In this document: piece by piece, positions 1 to 6,549 of the stretch
Layout: every line of letters begins with the position of its first letter
How positions within the stretch are numbered: the first letter of the stretch is position 1
Assembly (NCBI GenBank): GCA_002733915.1
Contig: NVXN01000007.1
Location: forward strand, 35,323-43,373
Reading direction: 5' to 3'
DNA length: 8,051 bases
DNA from: Aequorivita sp.
GTDB lineage: Bacteria > Bacteroidota > Bacteroidia > Flavobacteriales > Flavobacteriaceae
The notes under the pieces: model-generated
What the model saw: only the letters and a program-made list of their open reading frames with translations
The model's database searches: none
Told to the model about the DNA's origin: nothing
Made by a program: the position numbers and the translations under genes

Positions 1-322
1 GTTTTAAAAAATAAAAATTGAGATGTCCGTAAAGACCATAATTCTCACCCAACACATCATAATTTGCGTTTTGGTGCACAAATGAAAGACCCCAATCCGG
101 GTAATTATATTCCTGATGCCAACGCTCGGCTCCATAAGTTTTTCGATTGAAGCCAACAATAAAACCATCGGGATGAGCTTTAACCAAATGTGAAATATCT
201 TTATTGTGCCGAAGAATAGTTCCATAAAAATAATTGGCGTCCACAAAAAAATCCTTGTTTTTTTCCTGGGAAAAAACAAGAGAAGCTGTTAAAAGGAATA
301 CTAAAACCGTAATTCGGTACAT
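1..322 (-). CDS. PagL-like acyloxyacyl hydrolase (lipid A deacylase), N-terminal part
   Basis: The gene starts at the ATG at 322-320 and runs off the window after about 107 codons, so its C-terminus is not visible. Residues 1-18 form a typical signal peptide: a short basic start (MYR), a hydrophobic run (ITVLVFLLTASLVF) and a likely cleavage after Ser18 before QEKN, so the product is exported. The mature start contains ANYFYGTILRHN, HPDGFIVGFNRKTYG, WHQEYNYPDWG and LGENYGLYGHLNFYFLK. I recognise this pattern from the flavobacterial acyloxyacyl hydrolase family (PagL-type, outer-membrane beta-barrel enzymes that remove an acyl chain from lipid A). The catalytic His/Ser region of PagL would lie beyond the edge, so activity cannot be judged. 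It begins 20 bases after the metF stop on the same strand, so co-transcription with the methionine operon is likely. The family call comes from memory of homologues, not a search; an outer-membrane barrel protein of unknown role is the alternative. Confidence 0.72.
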   Translation of the reverse strand, partial: MYRITVLVFLLTASLVFSQEKNKDFFVDANYFYGTILRHNKDISHLVKAHPDGFIVGFNRKTYGAERWHQEYNYPDWGLSFVHQNANYDVLGENYGLYGHLNFYFLK

Positions 323-342
323 TGCCGCAAAATAAAGCAATC

Positions 343-1299
343 TTAAAATACTTGCGAAGCTATTTCCTTTATATTACTGCTTTTCCCCATAGAATAATAA
401 TGAAGAAAAGGTACGCCAGCCTTAACAAGCTCTTTACTTTGCTTGACGCACCATTCAATTCCTATCTGTCGAACAGCGCTATTATCCTTCGCTTTTACAA
501 TTTCCATAACCAAAGAATCCGGCAAATCTACTTTAAAACGATGTGGAATTAAGTTGAGATGCGATTTCACTGCAATAGGCTTTAAGCCGGGTAAAATAGG
601 AACAGTTATTCCTTCTGCCCTACATTTTTCCACAAATTTGAAATACTTTTCATTGTCAAAAAACATTTGCGTTACAATATATTCAGCACCGTTTTTTATT
701 TTCTTTTTTAAAAAATGTATATCGCTTTCACTGCTTGGAGCCTCCATATGCTTTTCGGGATATCCGGCCACACCAACACAAAAATTTGTAGCACAGGTAT
801 TTTGAAGTTCCTCGTCCAAATATCTCCCGTTGTTCATTAAATGAATCTGCGAAACTAGATCGCAGGCGTATTTATGGCCGTTTTTGTTGGGGGTGAAATA
901 CGTTTCGCTTTTCACGGCATCACCGCGAAGTGCCATGACATTATCAATTCCCAAAAATTGAAGGTCGATTAAAAAGTTCTCCGTCTCCTCTTTTGAAAAT
1001 CCGCCACAAAGAATGTGCGGCACGGCATCAACCTCATATCTATTTTGGATTGCGGCGCAAATCCCAACAGTTCCCGGCCGTTTGCGAACTACTTTTTTTT
1101 CTATCAGACCATCTTTCAATTCCTTAAAAACATATTCCTCACGGTGATACGTAACATTAATATACGGCGGTTTGAATTCCATCAACGGATCAATATTTTC
1201 AAAAATGGAATGTATGTTTTCACCTTTTAAAGGGGGTAAAATCTCGAACGAAAATTGTGTTTTTCCGTTACCGTTTTTTATGTGTTCTGTAACTTTCAT
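343..1299 (-). CDS. metF: 5,10-methylenetetrahydrofolate reductase
   Basis: A 318-residue protein, normal for bacterial MetF (about 290-320). It reduces 5,10-methylene-THF to 5-methyl-THF in the cytoplasm, using NAD(P)H and FAD, and so supplies the methyl group for MetH. Family landmarks run in order: FSFEILPP at 16-23, with Glu19 at the position of the catalytic Glu of E. coli MetF; INVTYH at 47-52; ALRGD at 123-127, the FAD/folate-binding loop with its Asp; VTQMFFDN at 209-216, with the substrate-binding Gln; PGLKPI at 237-242; and a late HYYSMG. It is a complete TIM-barrel domain with no C-terminal regulatory extension of the eukaryotic type. Its ATG follows the metH stop with no intervening base (TAG then ATG), so it probably depends on translational coupling. 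It is the fourth gene of the SAM-I-controlled operon. Confidence 0.97.
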   Translation of the reverse strand: MKVTEHIKNGNGKTQFSFEILPPLKGENIHSIFENIDPLMEFKPPYINVTYHREEYVFKELKDGLIEKKVVRKRPGTVGICAAIQNRYEVDAVPHILCGGFSKEETENFLIDLQFLGIDNVMALRGDAVKSETYFTPNKNGHKYACDLVSQIHLMNNGRYLDEELQNTCATNFCVGVAGYPEKHMEAPSSESDIHFLKKKIKNGAEYIVTQMFFDNEKYFKFVEKCRAEGITVPILPGLKPIAVKSHLNLIPHRFKVDLPDSLVMEIVKAKDNSAVRQIGIEWCVKQSKELVKAGVPFLHYYSMGKSSNIKEIASQVF

Positions 1300-3999
1300 C
1301 TAGTCTGCAAGGTTTGTTTTCAGCCAATTCATGGCTTCTTCTAAATTCATATTTTTTCGGGTTGCGAAATCTTCAATTTGGTCTTCCTTAATTTTTCCAA
1401 GTCCGAAGTAACGCGCTTCGGGATTTGCAAAATAATAGCCCGAAACCGAAGCCGCTGGCCACATAGCCAAGCTTTCAGTGAGTTCAACACCAATATTTTC
1501 TTTTACATTTAAAACCTCCCAAATAGTTATTTTTTCCAAATGATCTGGACAGGCGGGATAGCCCGGGGCGGGGCGGATTCCCTTATATTTTTCGGAAATC
1601 AAATCTTCGTTGGAAAGGTTTTCTTCGGAAGCGTAGCCCCAATAATCCGTCCGTACTTTTTTGTGAAGATATTCCGCAAATGCTTCTGCCAAGCGGTCTG
1701 CCAAAGCTTTTACCATTATTGAATTGTAATCGTCGTGTTCTTTTTCATATTTGGCTGCTAATGCCGAAGTGCCAAAACCTGTGCTTACGCAGAAACAGCC
1801 AATGTAATCCTGTTTTCCGCTTTCTTTTGGCGCAATAAAATCGGCTAAAGCAATATTCGGTTTTCCGGCGGCTTTTTGGGATTGTTGGCGAAGCGTTCGG
1901 AAAAAATAATTTTGAATTTTGAATTCTGAATTTTGAATTATTATATCATCATTTACAGTATTCGCCTCAAAAATTCCAAAAACAGCTCGCGCTTCCAAAA
2001 GTTTTTCTGAAATTATTTTATCGAGCATTTTTTTTGCATCGGCGAATAATTCGGTTGCTTGCTTGCCCACAACTTCATCCTTCAAAATATTGGGAAACCT
2101 GCCGTGCAGTTCCCAACTTCTGAAAAAAGGCGTCCAATCGATATATTCTTTTAAAATACTCAAATCGAAATCATTTAAAATCTGAACACCCAATTGATTT
2201 GGTTTCCTAATTTCTGAAGTGTTCCAATCAATTTTAAACTTGTTTTTTCGCGCTTCCTCAATAGAAATATAGGTTTTCACTCTTTGTCTTTTCAGAAAAT
2301 CCTTCCGGAAATTATCGTATTCTTTTTTCAAGTTTTCTTTATACGAAACTGAAGTTTCCTTTTTCAACAAATCGCCTACAACGGTTACCGCCCGGGAAGC
2401 ATCGTTTATATGCACCACAGCACATTCGTATTCGGGGTCTATTTTAACCGCCGTGTGCGCTTTGCTTGTTGTGGCACCACCAATCAATAAAGGAATCTTG
2501 AAATTTTGGCGTTGCATTTCCTTGGCTAAAAAGACCATTTCATCCAAAGAGGGCGTTATCAAACCGCTCAAGCCAATTGCATCCACATTTTCCTCCTTCG
2601 CCGTTGCTATAATTTTTTCCGGTGGAACCATAACGCCTAAATCGATAATTTCATAATTGTTGCAGGCCAAAACAACGCCGACTATGTTTTTCCCTATGTC
2701 GTGAACATCACCTTTTACAGTAGCCATCAATACTTTTCCAGCATTTTTGGAATCGCCTACTTGTGGGTTTTTAAGTTTTTCTTCTTCGATGTATGGAAGC
2801 AAGTACGCTACTGCTTTTTTCATCACTCGCGCAGATTTCACCACTTGTGGCAAAAACATTTTTCCGCTTCCGAAAAGGTCGCCAACCACATTCATTCCGG
2901 TCATTAAATGACCCTCGATGACTTCAATGGGTTTTGACACGCTTTGACGCGCTTCTTCGATGTCTTCTAAGATAAATTCGTCGATTCCCTTTACCAAAGC
3001 TCTCGTAATACGGTCTTGCAATGGCTCCTCACGCCAAGACAAATCGATTTTACTTTCCTTTGAAGTTCCTTTTACGGTTTCGGCAAAATCGAGCAAACGT
3101 TCCGTAGCATCATCGCGACGGTCGAGCATTACGTCTTCCACGCGTTCCAAAAGATCTTTCGGAATATTATCATAAACCTCCAACAGCGCAGGATTTACAA
3201 TCCCAATGTTCATTCCCGCTTTAATGGCGTGGTACAAAAACACAGAATGCATCGCCTCGCGAACGGGATCGTTTCTGCGGAAACTAAAGGAAACATTGCT
3301 AACACCTCCGCTCACGCTCACTTGCGGCAAATTCTCCCGAACCCAACGCGTGGCTTCTATAAAATCGACTGCATTTTTTCGGTGCTCATCCATTCCCGTT
3401 GCGACTGGGAAAATATTTAAATCGAAAATGATGTCTTCGGGAGCGAATTTTACTTGATTCACCAAAATATCGTATGAGCGTTTGGCAATTTCAATGCGTC
3501 TTTCGTAATTATCGGCTTGGCCAGTTTCATCAAAAGCCATCACGATTACAGCCGCGCCATAACGTTTTATAAGTTTTGCGTGGTGGATAAATTCTGCTTC
3601 ACCTTCTTTTAAACTGATTGAATTTACCACACATTTTCCCTGAACAACCTGCAGACCGGCTTCAATGATTTCCCATTTACTGCTGTCAATCATTATTGGA
3701 ACGCGTGAAATATCGGGCTCTGCGACAACAAGGTTTAAGAATTTCACCATTGCCTCTTTGCCATCGATCAAACCATCATCCATATTTACATCGATGATCT
3801 GCGCGCCGTTTTCCACCTGTTCGCGGGCAACGGAAAGCGCTTCCTCAAATTTCCTTTCTTTTATAAGTCGAAGAAATTTCTTTGAACCTGCCACATTAGT
3901 GCGTTCCCCCACGTTTATAAAATTGCTTTCGGGAGTGATTATAAGAGGCTCGAGACCGCTAAGTTTTAGGTATTTCTTGTTTTCTAATTTCTTTTCCAT
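1300..3999 (-). CDS. metH: Methionine synthase, folate-, cobalamin- and activation-domain polypeptide
   Basis: This 899-residue protein is cobalamin-dependent MetH without the N-terminal homocysteine domain (full-length E. coli MetH is about 1227 residues). Domains in order: pterin (methyl-THF) binding at about 20-285 ([11 protein letters not shown] at 29-39, DVNMDDG at 70-76, MIDSS at 103-107); four-helix B12 cap at about 320-405; Rossmann B12-binding domain at about 420-545, with DVHDIG at 431-436 giving the axial ligand His433, plus SGL at 478-480 and IGGATTS at 506-512; and the SAM-binding reactivation domain at about 560-899, with [12 protein letters not shown] at 809-820 and [21 protein letters not shown] at 845-865. 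It must act with the separate homocysteine-methyltransferase polypeptide encoded at 4974-5987. Residues 688-697 ([10 protein letters not shown]) look like a translated interspersed repeat, inside a variable stretch of the activation domain. Start ATG is at 3999-3997, preceded by a 36-base spacer with a hairpin; the stop abuts metF. Confidence 0.97.
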   Translation of the reverse strand: MEKKLENKKYLKLSGLEPLIITPESNFINVGERTNVAGSKKFLRLIKERKFEEALSVAREQVENGAQIIDVNMDDGLIDGKEAMVKFLNLVVAEPDISRVPIMIDSSKWEIIEAGLQVVQGKCVVNSISLKEGEAEFIHHAKLIKRYGAAVIVMAFDETGQADNYERRIEIAKRSYDILVNQVKFAPEDIIFDLNIFPVATGMDEHRKNAVDFIEATRWVRENLPQVSVSGGVSNVSFSFRRNDPVREAMHSVFLYHAIKAGMNIGIVNPALLEVYDNIPKDLLERVEDVMLDRRDDATERLLDFAETVKGTSKESKIDLSWREEPLQDRITRALVKGIDEFILEDIEEARQSVSKPIEVIEGHLMTGMNVVGDLFGSGKMFLPQVVKSARVMKKAVAYLLPYIEEEKLKNPQVGDSKNAGKVLMATVKGDVHDIGKNIVGVVLACNNYEIIDLGVMVPPEKIIATAKEENVDAIGLSGLITPSLDEMVFLAKEMQRQNFKIPLLIGGATTSKAHTAVKIDPEYECAVVHINDASRAVTVVGDLLKKETSVSYKENLKKEYDNFRKDFLKRQRVKTYISIEEARKNKFKIDWNTSEIRKPNQLGVQILNDFDLSILKEYIDWTPFFRSWELHGRFPNILKDEVVGKQATELFADAKKMLDKIISEKLLEARAVFGIFEANTVNDDIIIQNSEFKIQNYFFRTLRQQSQKAAGKPNIALADFIAPKESGKQDYIGCFCVSTGFGTSALAAKYEKEHDDYNSIMVKALADRLAEAFAEYLHKKVRTDYWGYASEENLSNEDLISEKYKGIRPAPGYPACPDHLEKITIWEVLNVKENIGVELTESLAMWPAASVSGYYFANPEARYFGLGKIKEDQIEDFATRKNMNLEEAMNWLKTNLAD
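1908..1939. repeat. AATTC/AAAATT-type short repeat embedded in metH
   Basis: A 32-base AT-only run broken by regular GAATT units, reading TTTTGAATT / TTGAATTC / TGAATTTTGAATT. It is nearly palindromic around the GAATTC at 1921-1926. In the metH frame it encodes [10 protein letters not shown]. The same simple unit is, to my recollection, a common dispersed intergenic repeat in Bacteroidota and cyanobacteria; that dispersal cannot be verified here. It keeps the reading frame and the flanking activation-domain motifs are intact, so the gene is not broken. Confidence 0.6.
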
Positions 4000-4004
4000 A
4001 CAAA

Positions 4005-4025
4005 TCCCTCGACTGCGCTCGGGGA
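4005..4025. repeat. Small intercistronic palindrome (REP-like)
   Basis: The 36-base gap between the PLP enzyme stop and the metH start carries a 7-bp stem: TCCC (4005-4008) plus CGA (4010-4012) pairs with TCG (4019-4021) plus GGGA (4022-4025), with T4009 bulged and CTGCGC as loop. The word CTCGACTGCGCTCGGGGAGACA resembles a family of short palindromes that I recall scattered between flavobacterial genes. In the mRNA it would form a hairpin about 10 bases upstream of the metH start, where it might affect translation or act as an mRNA processing point. There is no U-tract, so it is not an intrinsic terminator. Confidence 0.6.
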
Positions 4026-4035
4026 GACATTTTTA

Positions 4036-4977
4036 TTAAAAAGGAAGTTTTGACAGATCTACATTTCCGCCAGAAATGATAATTCCTATTTTTTTATTGC
4101 TAAATCTTTCCTTTTCCCGAAGCAATGCCGCCAATGCAACCGAGCTGCTAGGTTCGACAATAATTTTCATCCGTTCCCAAATGAGTTTCATTGCTGAAAT
4201 GATTTCGGTTTCTTCAACGCGTATTATTTCTGAAACCAATTCCTTTATTATTGGGAAATTGACATCGCCCAGAAAGGTTTTAAGTCCGTCGGCGATAGTA
4301 TTTGTGGTTTTATTGAATTCTATTTTTCCACTTTTTAAACTTCGAAAAGCGTCGTCAACCTCAAACGGTTCGCCGCCTATTGTTTTGCAACTTTTGCCGA
4401 AATATTTTATCGAAAGTGAAGTCCCAGCAATCAATCCGCCACCGCCGACTGGTGCAAAAACATAATCTAAATCCGGGTGTGTTTGCAACAATTCTGCGGC
4501 TGAAGTTGCATTGCCAAGAATTACATTTCTATCGTTTGATGGATGAATAAAAGTGGCGCCAGTTTCTTTTTGGATTCGTTCCGCTTCGGTTTCACGAGCA
4601 ATTGGAGTTGATTCTGATTCTGTTATAATTCCGCCGTAGCCTTTAACTGCTTCTTTTTTCACTTGCGGTGCATTTTCGGGCATCACGATATACGCTTTTA
4701 CGCCTAAATTTTTCGCCGCCAACGAAAGGGCTTGCGCAAAATTTCCTGACGAATGTGTTACGACGCCAGCTTTTTTCTGCGCTTCGGAAAGTTGCAAAAT
4801 AGCATTGGTCGCGCCCCGCATTTTGAAAGCACCCATCTTTTGAAAATTCTCACATTTGAAGAAAACTTCAGCGCCGGAAAGTTCATTTAAGTATGCCGAT
4901 TTCAGTACAGGCGTGTTGTGAACATACGGTTTTACTCGCCTACACGCTTCTTCAACTTCTTGTTTCGTTGGAATCAT
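4036..4977 (-). CDS. PLP-dependent serine/threonine dehydratase or serine racemase family protein
   Basis: A 313-residue fold-type II PLP enzyme. Lys52 in GAFKMRGA is the Schiff-base lysine; SSGNF at 76-80 is the substrate-carboxylate loop; GGGGL at 178-182 binds the PLP phosphate; and SGGNVDL at 302-308 supplies the Ser facing the pyridine nitrogen. Glu203, Val207 and Asp209 (EPFEVDD) line up with the divalent-metal site of mammalian serine racemase (Glu210, Ala214, Asp216), and IADGLKT and WERMKIIVEPSSSVALAA also match that subgroup. There is no C-terminal ACT-like domain, so it is not the isoleucine-feedback biosynthetic threonine deaminase. The likely reaction is dehydration of L-Ser or L-Thr to a 2-oxo acid and ammonia, or Ser racemisation; 3-hydroxyaspartate ammonia-lyase is also possible. 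The start ATG overlaps the upstream stop (ATGA, 4974-4977), implying translational coupling. Its place between the two metH parts is unusual. The family is certain, the substrate is not. Confidence 0.9.
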   Translation of the reverse strand: MIPTKQEVEEACRRVKPYVHNTPVLKSAYLNELSGAEVFFKCENFQKMGAFKMRGATNAILQLSEAQKKAGVVTHSSGNFAQALSLAAKNLGVKAYIVMPENAPQVKKEAVKGYGGIITESESTPIARETEAERIQKETGATFIHPSNDRNVILGNATSAAELLQTHPDLDYVFAPVGGGGLIAGTSLSIKYFGKSCKTIGGEPFEVDDAFRSLKSGKIEFNKTTNTIADGLKTFLGDVNFPIIKELVSEIIRVEETEIISAMKLIWERMKIIVEPSSSVALAALLREKERFSNKKIGIIISGGNVDLSKLPF

Positions 4978-5987
4978 ACAGAAAGGTTTTCAGATTGAAA
5001 AATGGGTCGCGGTTTGTATTGGGAAGCGATTTCCGCAATAGCTTTTATATGTTCTGGCGTTGTGCCGCAGCAACCACCGATAATATTTACCAACTGTTTG
5101 TCCAAATATTCTTTTACCTGCGAAGCCATTTGCTCCGGACTTTCATCGTATTCGCCGAACGCGTTTGGCAATCCTGCATTTGGATAGGCGCTCACGGCAA
5201 GATTGGTGCGGTTTGCAATCACTTCAAGATGGGGCGTGAGTTGTTTGGCGCCTAAAGCACAATTAAAACCTACGCTTAACAGAGGAATATGCGAAATGGA
5301 AATTAAAAATGCCTCAGCAGTCTGTCCGGAAAGGGTTCTGCCGGAAGCATCTGTAATTGTTCCGCTTATCATTATTGGAATCTCGATATTTCGTTCTTCT
5401 TTTATTTCATCGATTGCGAAAAGTGCGGCTTTGGCATTCAACGTGTCAAAAATGGTTTCTACCAAAAGTAAATCCACGCCGCCGTCAATCAAGGCTTCGC
5501 ATTGTTGTTTATAGGCAACGCGTAATTCTTCAAAAGAAATTGCCCGAAAACCGGGATCGTTTACATCGGGACTCATACTTGCAGTTTTGTTCGTCGGACC
5601 AATAGCTCCGGCTACAAAACGGGGTTTGTGCGGTTCTTTTGCAGTGAATTCCTCAGCTATTTTTTTTGCGATTTTGGCGGATTCGTAATTTAATTCATAT
5701 ACCAAATCTTGCATATCGTAATCGGCCATTGCGATTGTGGTGCTGGAAAATGTGTTGGTTTCCACAATATCTGCGCCTGCGGCGAAATATTTTGAATGGA
5801 TTTCCGCAATTGCCTGTGGCTGCATAATGGAAAGTAAATCGTTGTTTCCCTGAACCGATTTATGAAAATCCTTAAAACGTTCGTCACGGAAATCTTCCTC
5901 GGAAAATTTATAGCGCTGCAACATCGTGCCCATTGCGCCGTCGAGGATCAGTATTCGGTTTTGAAGTGCTTGTTGTATTTTATTCAT
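4974..5987 (-). CDS. metH: Methionine synthase homocysteine-methyltransferase subunit (split MetH N-terminal module)
   Basis: A 337-residue protein equal to the first domain of E. coli MetH (homocysteine S-methyltransferase, zinc-dependent TIM barrel). DGAMGTMLQ is at 16-24, ETNTF at 76-80, GPTNKTASMSPDV at 130-142 and LVETIFDTLNAKAA at 175-188. The three zinc-ligand cysteines are present: Cys243 in GFNCALG, and Cys306-Cys307 in GGCCGTTPEH, matching Cys247, Cys310 and Cys311 of E. coli MetH. It binds and activates homocysteine, while methyl-THF and cobalamin sit on the polypeptide encoded at 1300-3999; the two presumably assemble in the cytoplasm. It ends just after the domain (QSENLSV), with no linker or second module, so this is a genuine gene boundary and not a frameshift. 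It is the first gene of the operon, about 170 bases after the SAM-I aptamer. A free-standing homocysteine methyltransferase using S-methylmethionine (MmuM-like) is less likely, because the complementary MetH part sits in the same operon. Confidence 0.94.
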   Translation of the reverse strand: MNKIQQALQNRILILDGAMGTMLQRYKFSEEDFRDERFKDFHKSVQGNNDLLSIMQPQAIAEIHSKYFAAGADIVETNTFSSTTIAMADYDMQDLVYELNYESAKIAKKIAEEFTAKEPHKPRFVAGAIGPTNKTASMSPDVNDPGFRAISFEELRVAYKQQCEALIDGGVDLLLVETIFDTLNAKAALFAIDEIKEERNIEIPIMISGTITDASGRTLSGQTAEAFLISISHIPLLSVGFNCALGAKQLTPHLEVIANRTNLAVSAYPNAGLPNAFGEYDESPEQMASQVKEYLDKQLVNIIGGCCGTTPEHIKAIAEIASQYKPRPIFQSENLSV

Positions 5988-6073
5988 TTCTTGATCTTTG
6001 ATTGAAGTTCAAATTTGCGTGAGGGATGGAGACTTTGTTTGAGCTCTTTATTTTTTTGAAAATAAAAATAAAA

Positions 6074-6114
6074 GCGAGTGCCGAGAGCCCGACCCGTTTT
6101 TCGCGGGGCACGCC
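6074..6114. repeat. GC-rich imperfect palindrome (REP-like) in the met leader
   Basis: A GC-rich island in AT-rich leader DNA. On the + strand, GCG (6074-6076) and TGCC (6079-6082) pair with GGCA (6107-6110) and CGC (6111-6113), with AG bulged. Inside, CCCG (6093-6096) can pair with CGGG (6104-6107). On the minus strand it carries the word CGGGTCGGGCTCTCGGC, which resembles a dispersed palindromic repeat that I recall from flavobacterial genomes. It lies between the SAM-I aptamer and the first start codon, so it would be transcribed as a hairpin in the 5' UTR. No U-tract follows directly, so it is not a classic terminator. Confidence 0.55.
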
Positions 6115-6130
6115 ATAAACATCCCCCTAG

Positions 6131-6146
6131 CCCCCTTCGAAGGGGG
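6131..6146. repeat. Perfect 16-bp palindrome with a second G5 run
   Basis: CCCCCTTCGAAGGGGG is a perfect palindrome. A second TCCCCCTAG lies just to its left (6122-6130), so on the minus-strand transcript C5 can pair with either of two successive G5 runs. It starts only about 10 bases after the SAM-I P1 helix ends. The palindrome and its neighbour look like a common flavobacterial intergenic repeat. On the transcript it is not followed by a U-tract; on the + strand it is followed by AACAAAAAAA, which is not terminator-like either. Confidence 0.65.
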
Positions 6147-6156
6147 AACAAAAAAA

Positions 6157-6293
6157 TATCAAGAAAAGGTGAAGGATAAACCTATTTGTTGTTATCTATT
6201 CCGCAAAAAACGGATAGAATGTAGCACCTTCCCCGAAAGTTCGGGAGGTTGCTAAGGCGTCAAAGGGTCTATTCCCTCGGCCTTTCTTGATAA
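6157..6293 (-). ncRNA. SAM-I (S-box) riboswitch controlling the metH/metF operon
   Basis: The minus strand carries the conserved S-box core in order. P1 5' strand is TTATCAAGAAAGG (6293-6281). Next comes the P2 kink-turn region CGAGGGAATAGACCC followed by GACGCCTTAGCAACC. P3 is TCCCGAACTTTCGGGG, then the signature GGTGCTA and ATTC. P4 is CTATCCG-TTTTTT-GCGGAATAG, and the P1 3' strand is CCTTTTCTTGATA (6169-6157). P1 forms 10 continuous base pairs (TATCAAGAAA with TTTCTTGATA), then two G-C pairs past a bulged U. SAM binding should stabilise P1 and lower expression of the downstream methionine genes, as in other SAM-I switches. Immediately after P1 comes U7 (6156-6150), which suggests that P1 itself may serve as terminator stem. 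No separate antiterminator/terminator pair is evident. Confidence 0.95.
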
Positions 6294-6319
6294 CGTTTCA
6301 TTATGAATATGAACTGATA

Positions 6320-6350
6320 CAAAGTAACATTATAAAGTTCACAATACAAA
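6320..6350 (-). promoter_or_regulatory. Bacteroidota-type promoter for the metH/metF operon
   Basis: On the minus strand, TTTG (6350-6347) is followed after 19 bases by TTACTTTG (6327-6320). This matches the Bacteroidota -33/-7 consensus TTTG N19 TAnnTTTG at all positions but one. Transcription would start near 6312-6315, about 20 bases ahead of the SAM-I aptamer, so the whole riboswitch would be in the transcript. The call rests on motif and spacing only. Confidence 0.65.
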
Positions 6351-6373
6351 ATTTAGTTTTGGGTGTGACTTAT

Positions 6374-6469
6374 GACCGCTTTGCTAAAAGACAAAAAGAC
6401 CGCTTCGCTAAAGGACAAAAAGACCGCTTCGCTAAAGGACAAAAAGACCGCTTCGCTAAAGGACAAAAA
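6374..6469. repeat. 24-bp tandem repeat, four copies
   Basis: Four head-to-tail units of GACCGCTTCGCTAAAGGAC plus AAAAA, at 6374-6397, 6398-6421, 6422-6445 and 6446-6469. Units 2-4 are identical; unit 1 differs at two positions (T for C at 9, A for G at 17). The array sits just upstream of the -33 box of the met promoter and downstream of osmC. Because 24 is a multiple of three, an open frame with DRFAKGQK repeats arises, but nothing supports it as a gene. The near identity of the copies suggests recent slippage and a length-variable locus. Confidence 0.9.
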
Positions 6470-6535
6470 GACGAAAAGGAATTTATCTTTTGTCATTTTG
6501 TCTTTTTATCTTTTTATCCTTTCGTCCTTTCGTCC
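6461..6535. repeat. Imperfect inverted repeat after osmC, possible terminator
   Basis: The purine-rich arm at 6461-6480 (GGACAAAAAGACGAAAAGGA) pairs with the pyrimidine-rich arm at 6517-6535, with one bulge and two G/A-type differences. About 36 AT-rich bases separate them. The left arm merges with the end of the 24-bp tandem array. In the osmC transcript (minus strand) this lies 15-90 bases after the stop codon and could slow or stop RNA polymerase before it reaches the met promoter. However, the stem is AT-rich and the loop long, so terminator function is only a possibility. Confidence 0.45.
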
Positions 6536-6549
6536 TTTCTTCTTTTCCG

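Noticed and set aside
4..279. Minus-strand 91-codon frame near the window start
   Set aside because: It is an out-of-frame shadow; the neighbouring frame from the ATG at 322 has a signal peptide and recognisable hydrolase motifs.
4036..4977. Biosynthetic threonine deaminase IlvA or cystathionine beta-synthase
   Set aside because: There is no C-terminal regulatory domain, no isoleucine-valine genes nearby, and the metal-site and SGGNVDL signatures match the serine racemase/catabolic dehydratase subgroup better.
4974..5987. Frameshifted or broken single-chain metH
   Set aside because: Both parts have clean domain boundaries, proper start codons and complete motifs, and a full gene lies between them.
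6049..6123. Short minus-strand frame MFMACPAKNGSGSRHSLL... after an AGGGGG run, a possible leader peptide
   Set aside because: It is entirely made of the GC-rich palindromic repeat and the AT-rich tail, has no methionine-rich or regulatory-peptide character, and the G run belongs to another repeat.
6131..6156. Classic intrinsic terminator downstream of the SAM-I aptamer
   Set aside because: On the minus-strand transcript the U7 tract precedes the G/C palindrome instead of following it, so the palindrome cannot be the stem of a standard terminator there.
6377..6469. CRISPR array
   Set aside because: The 24-bp units are contiguous with no spacers.
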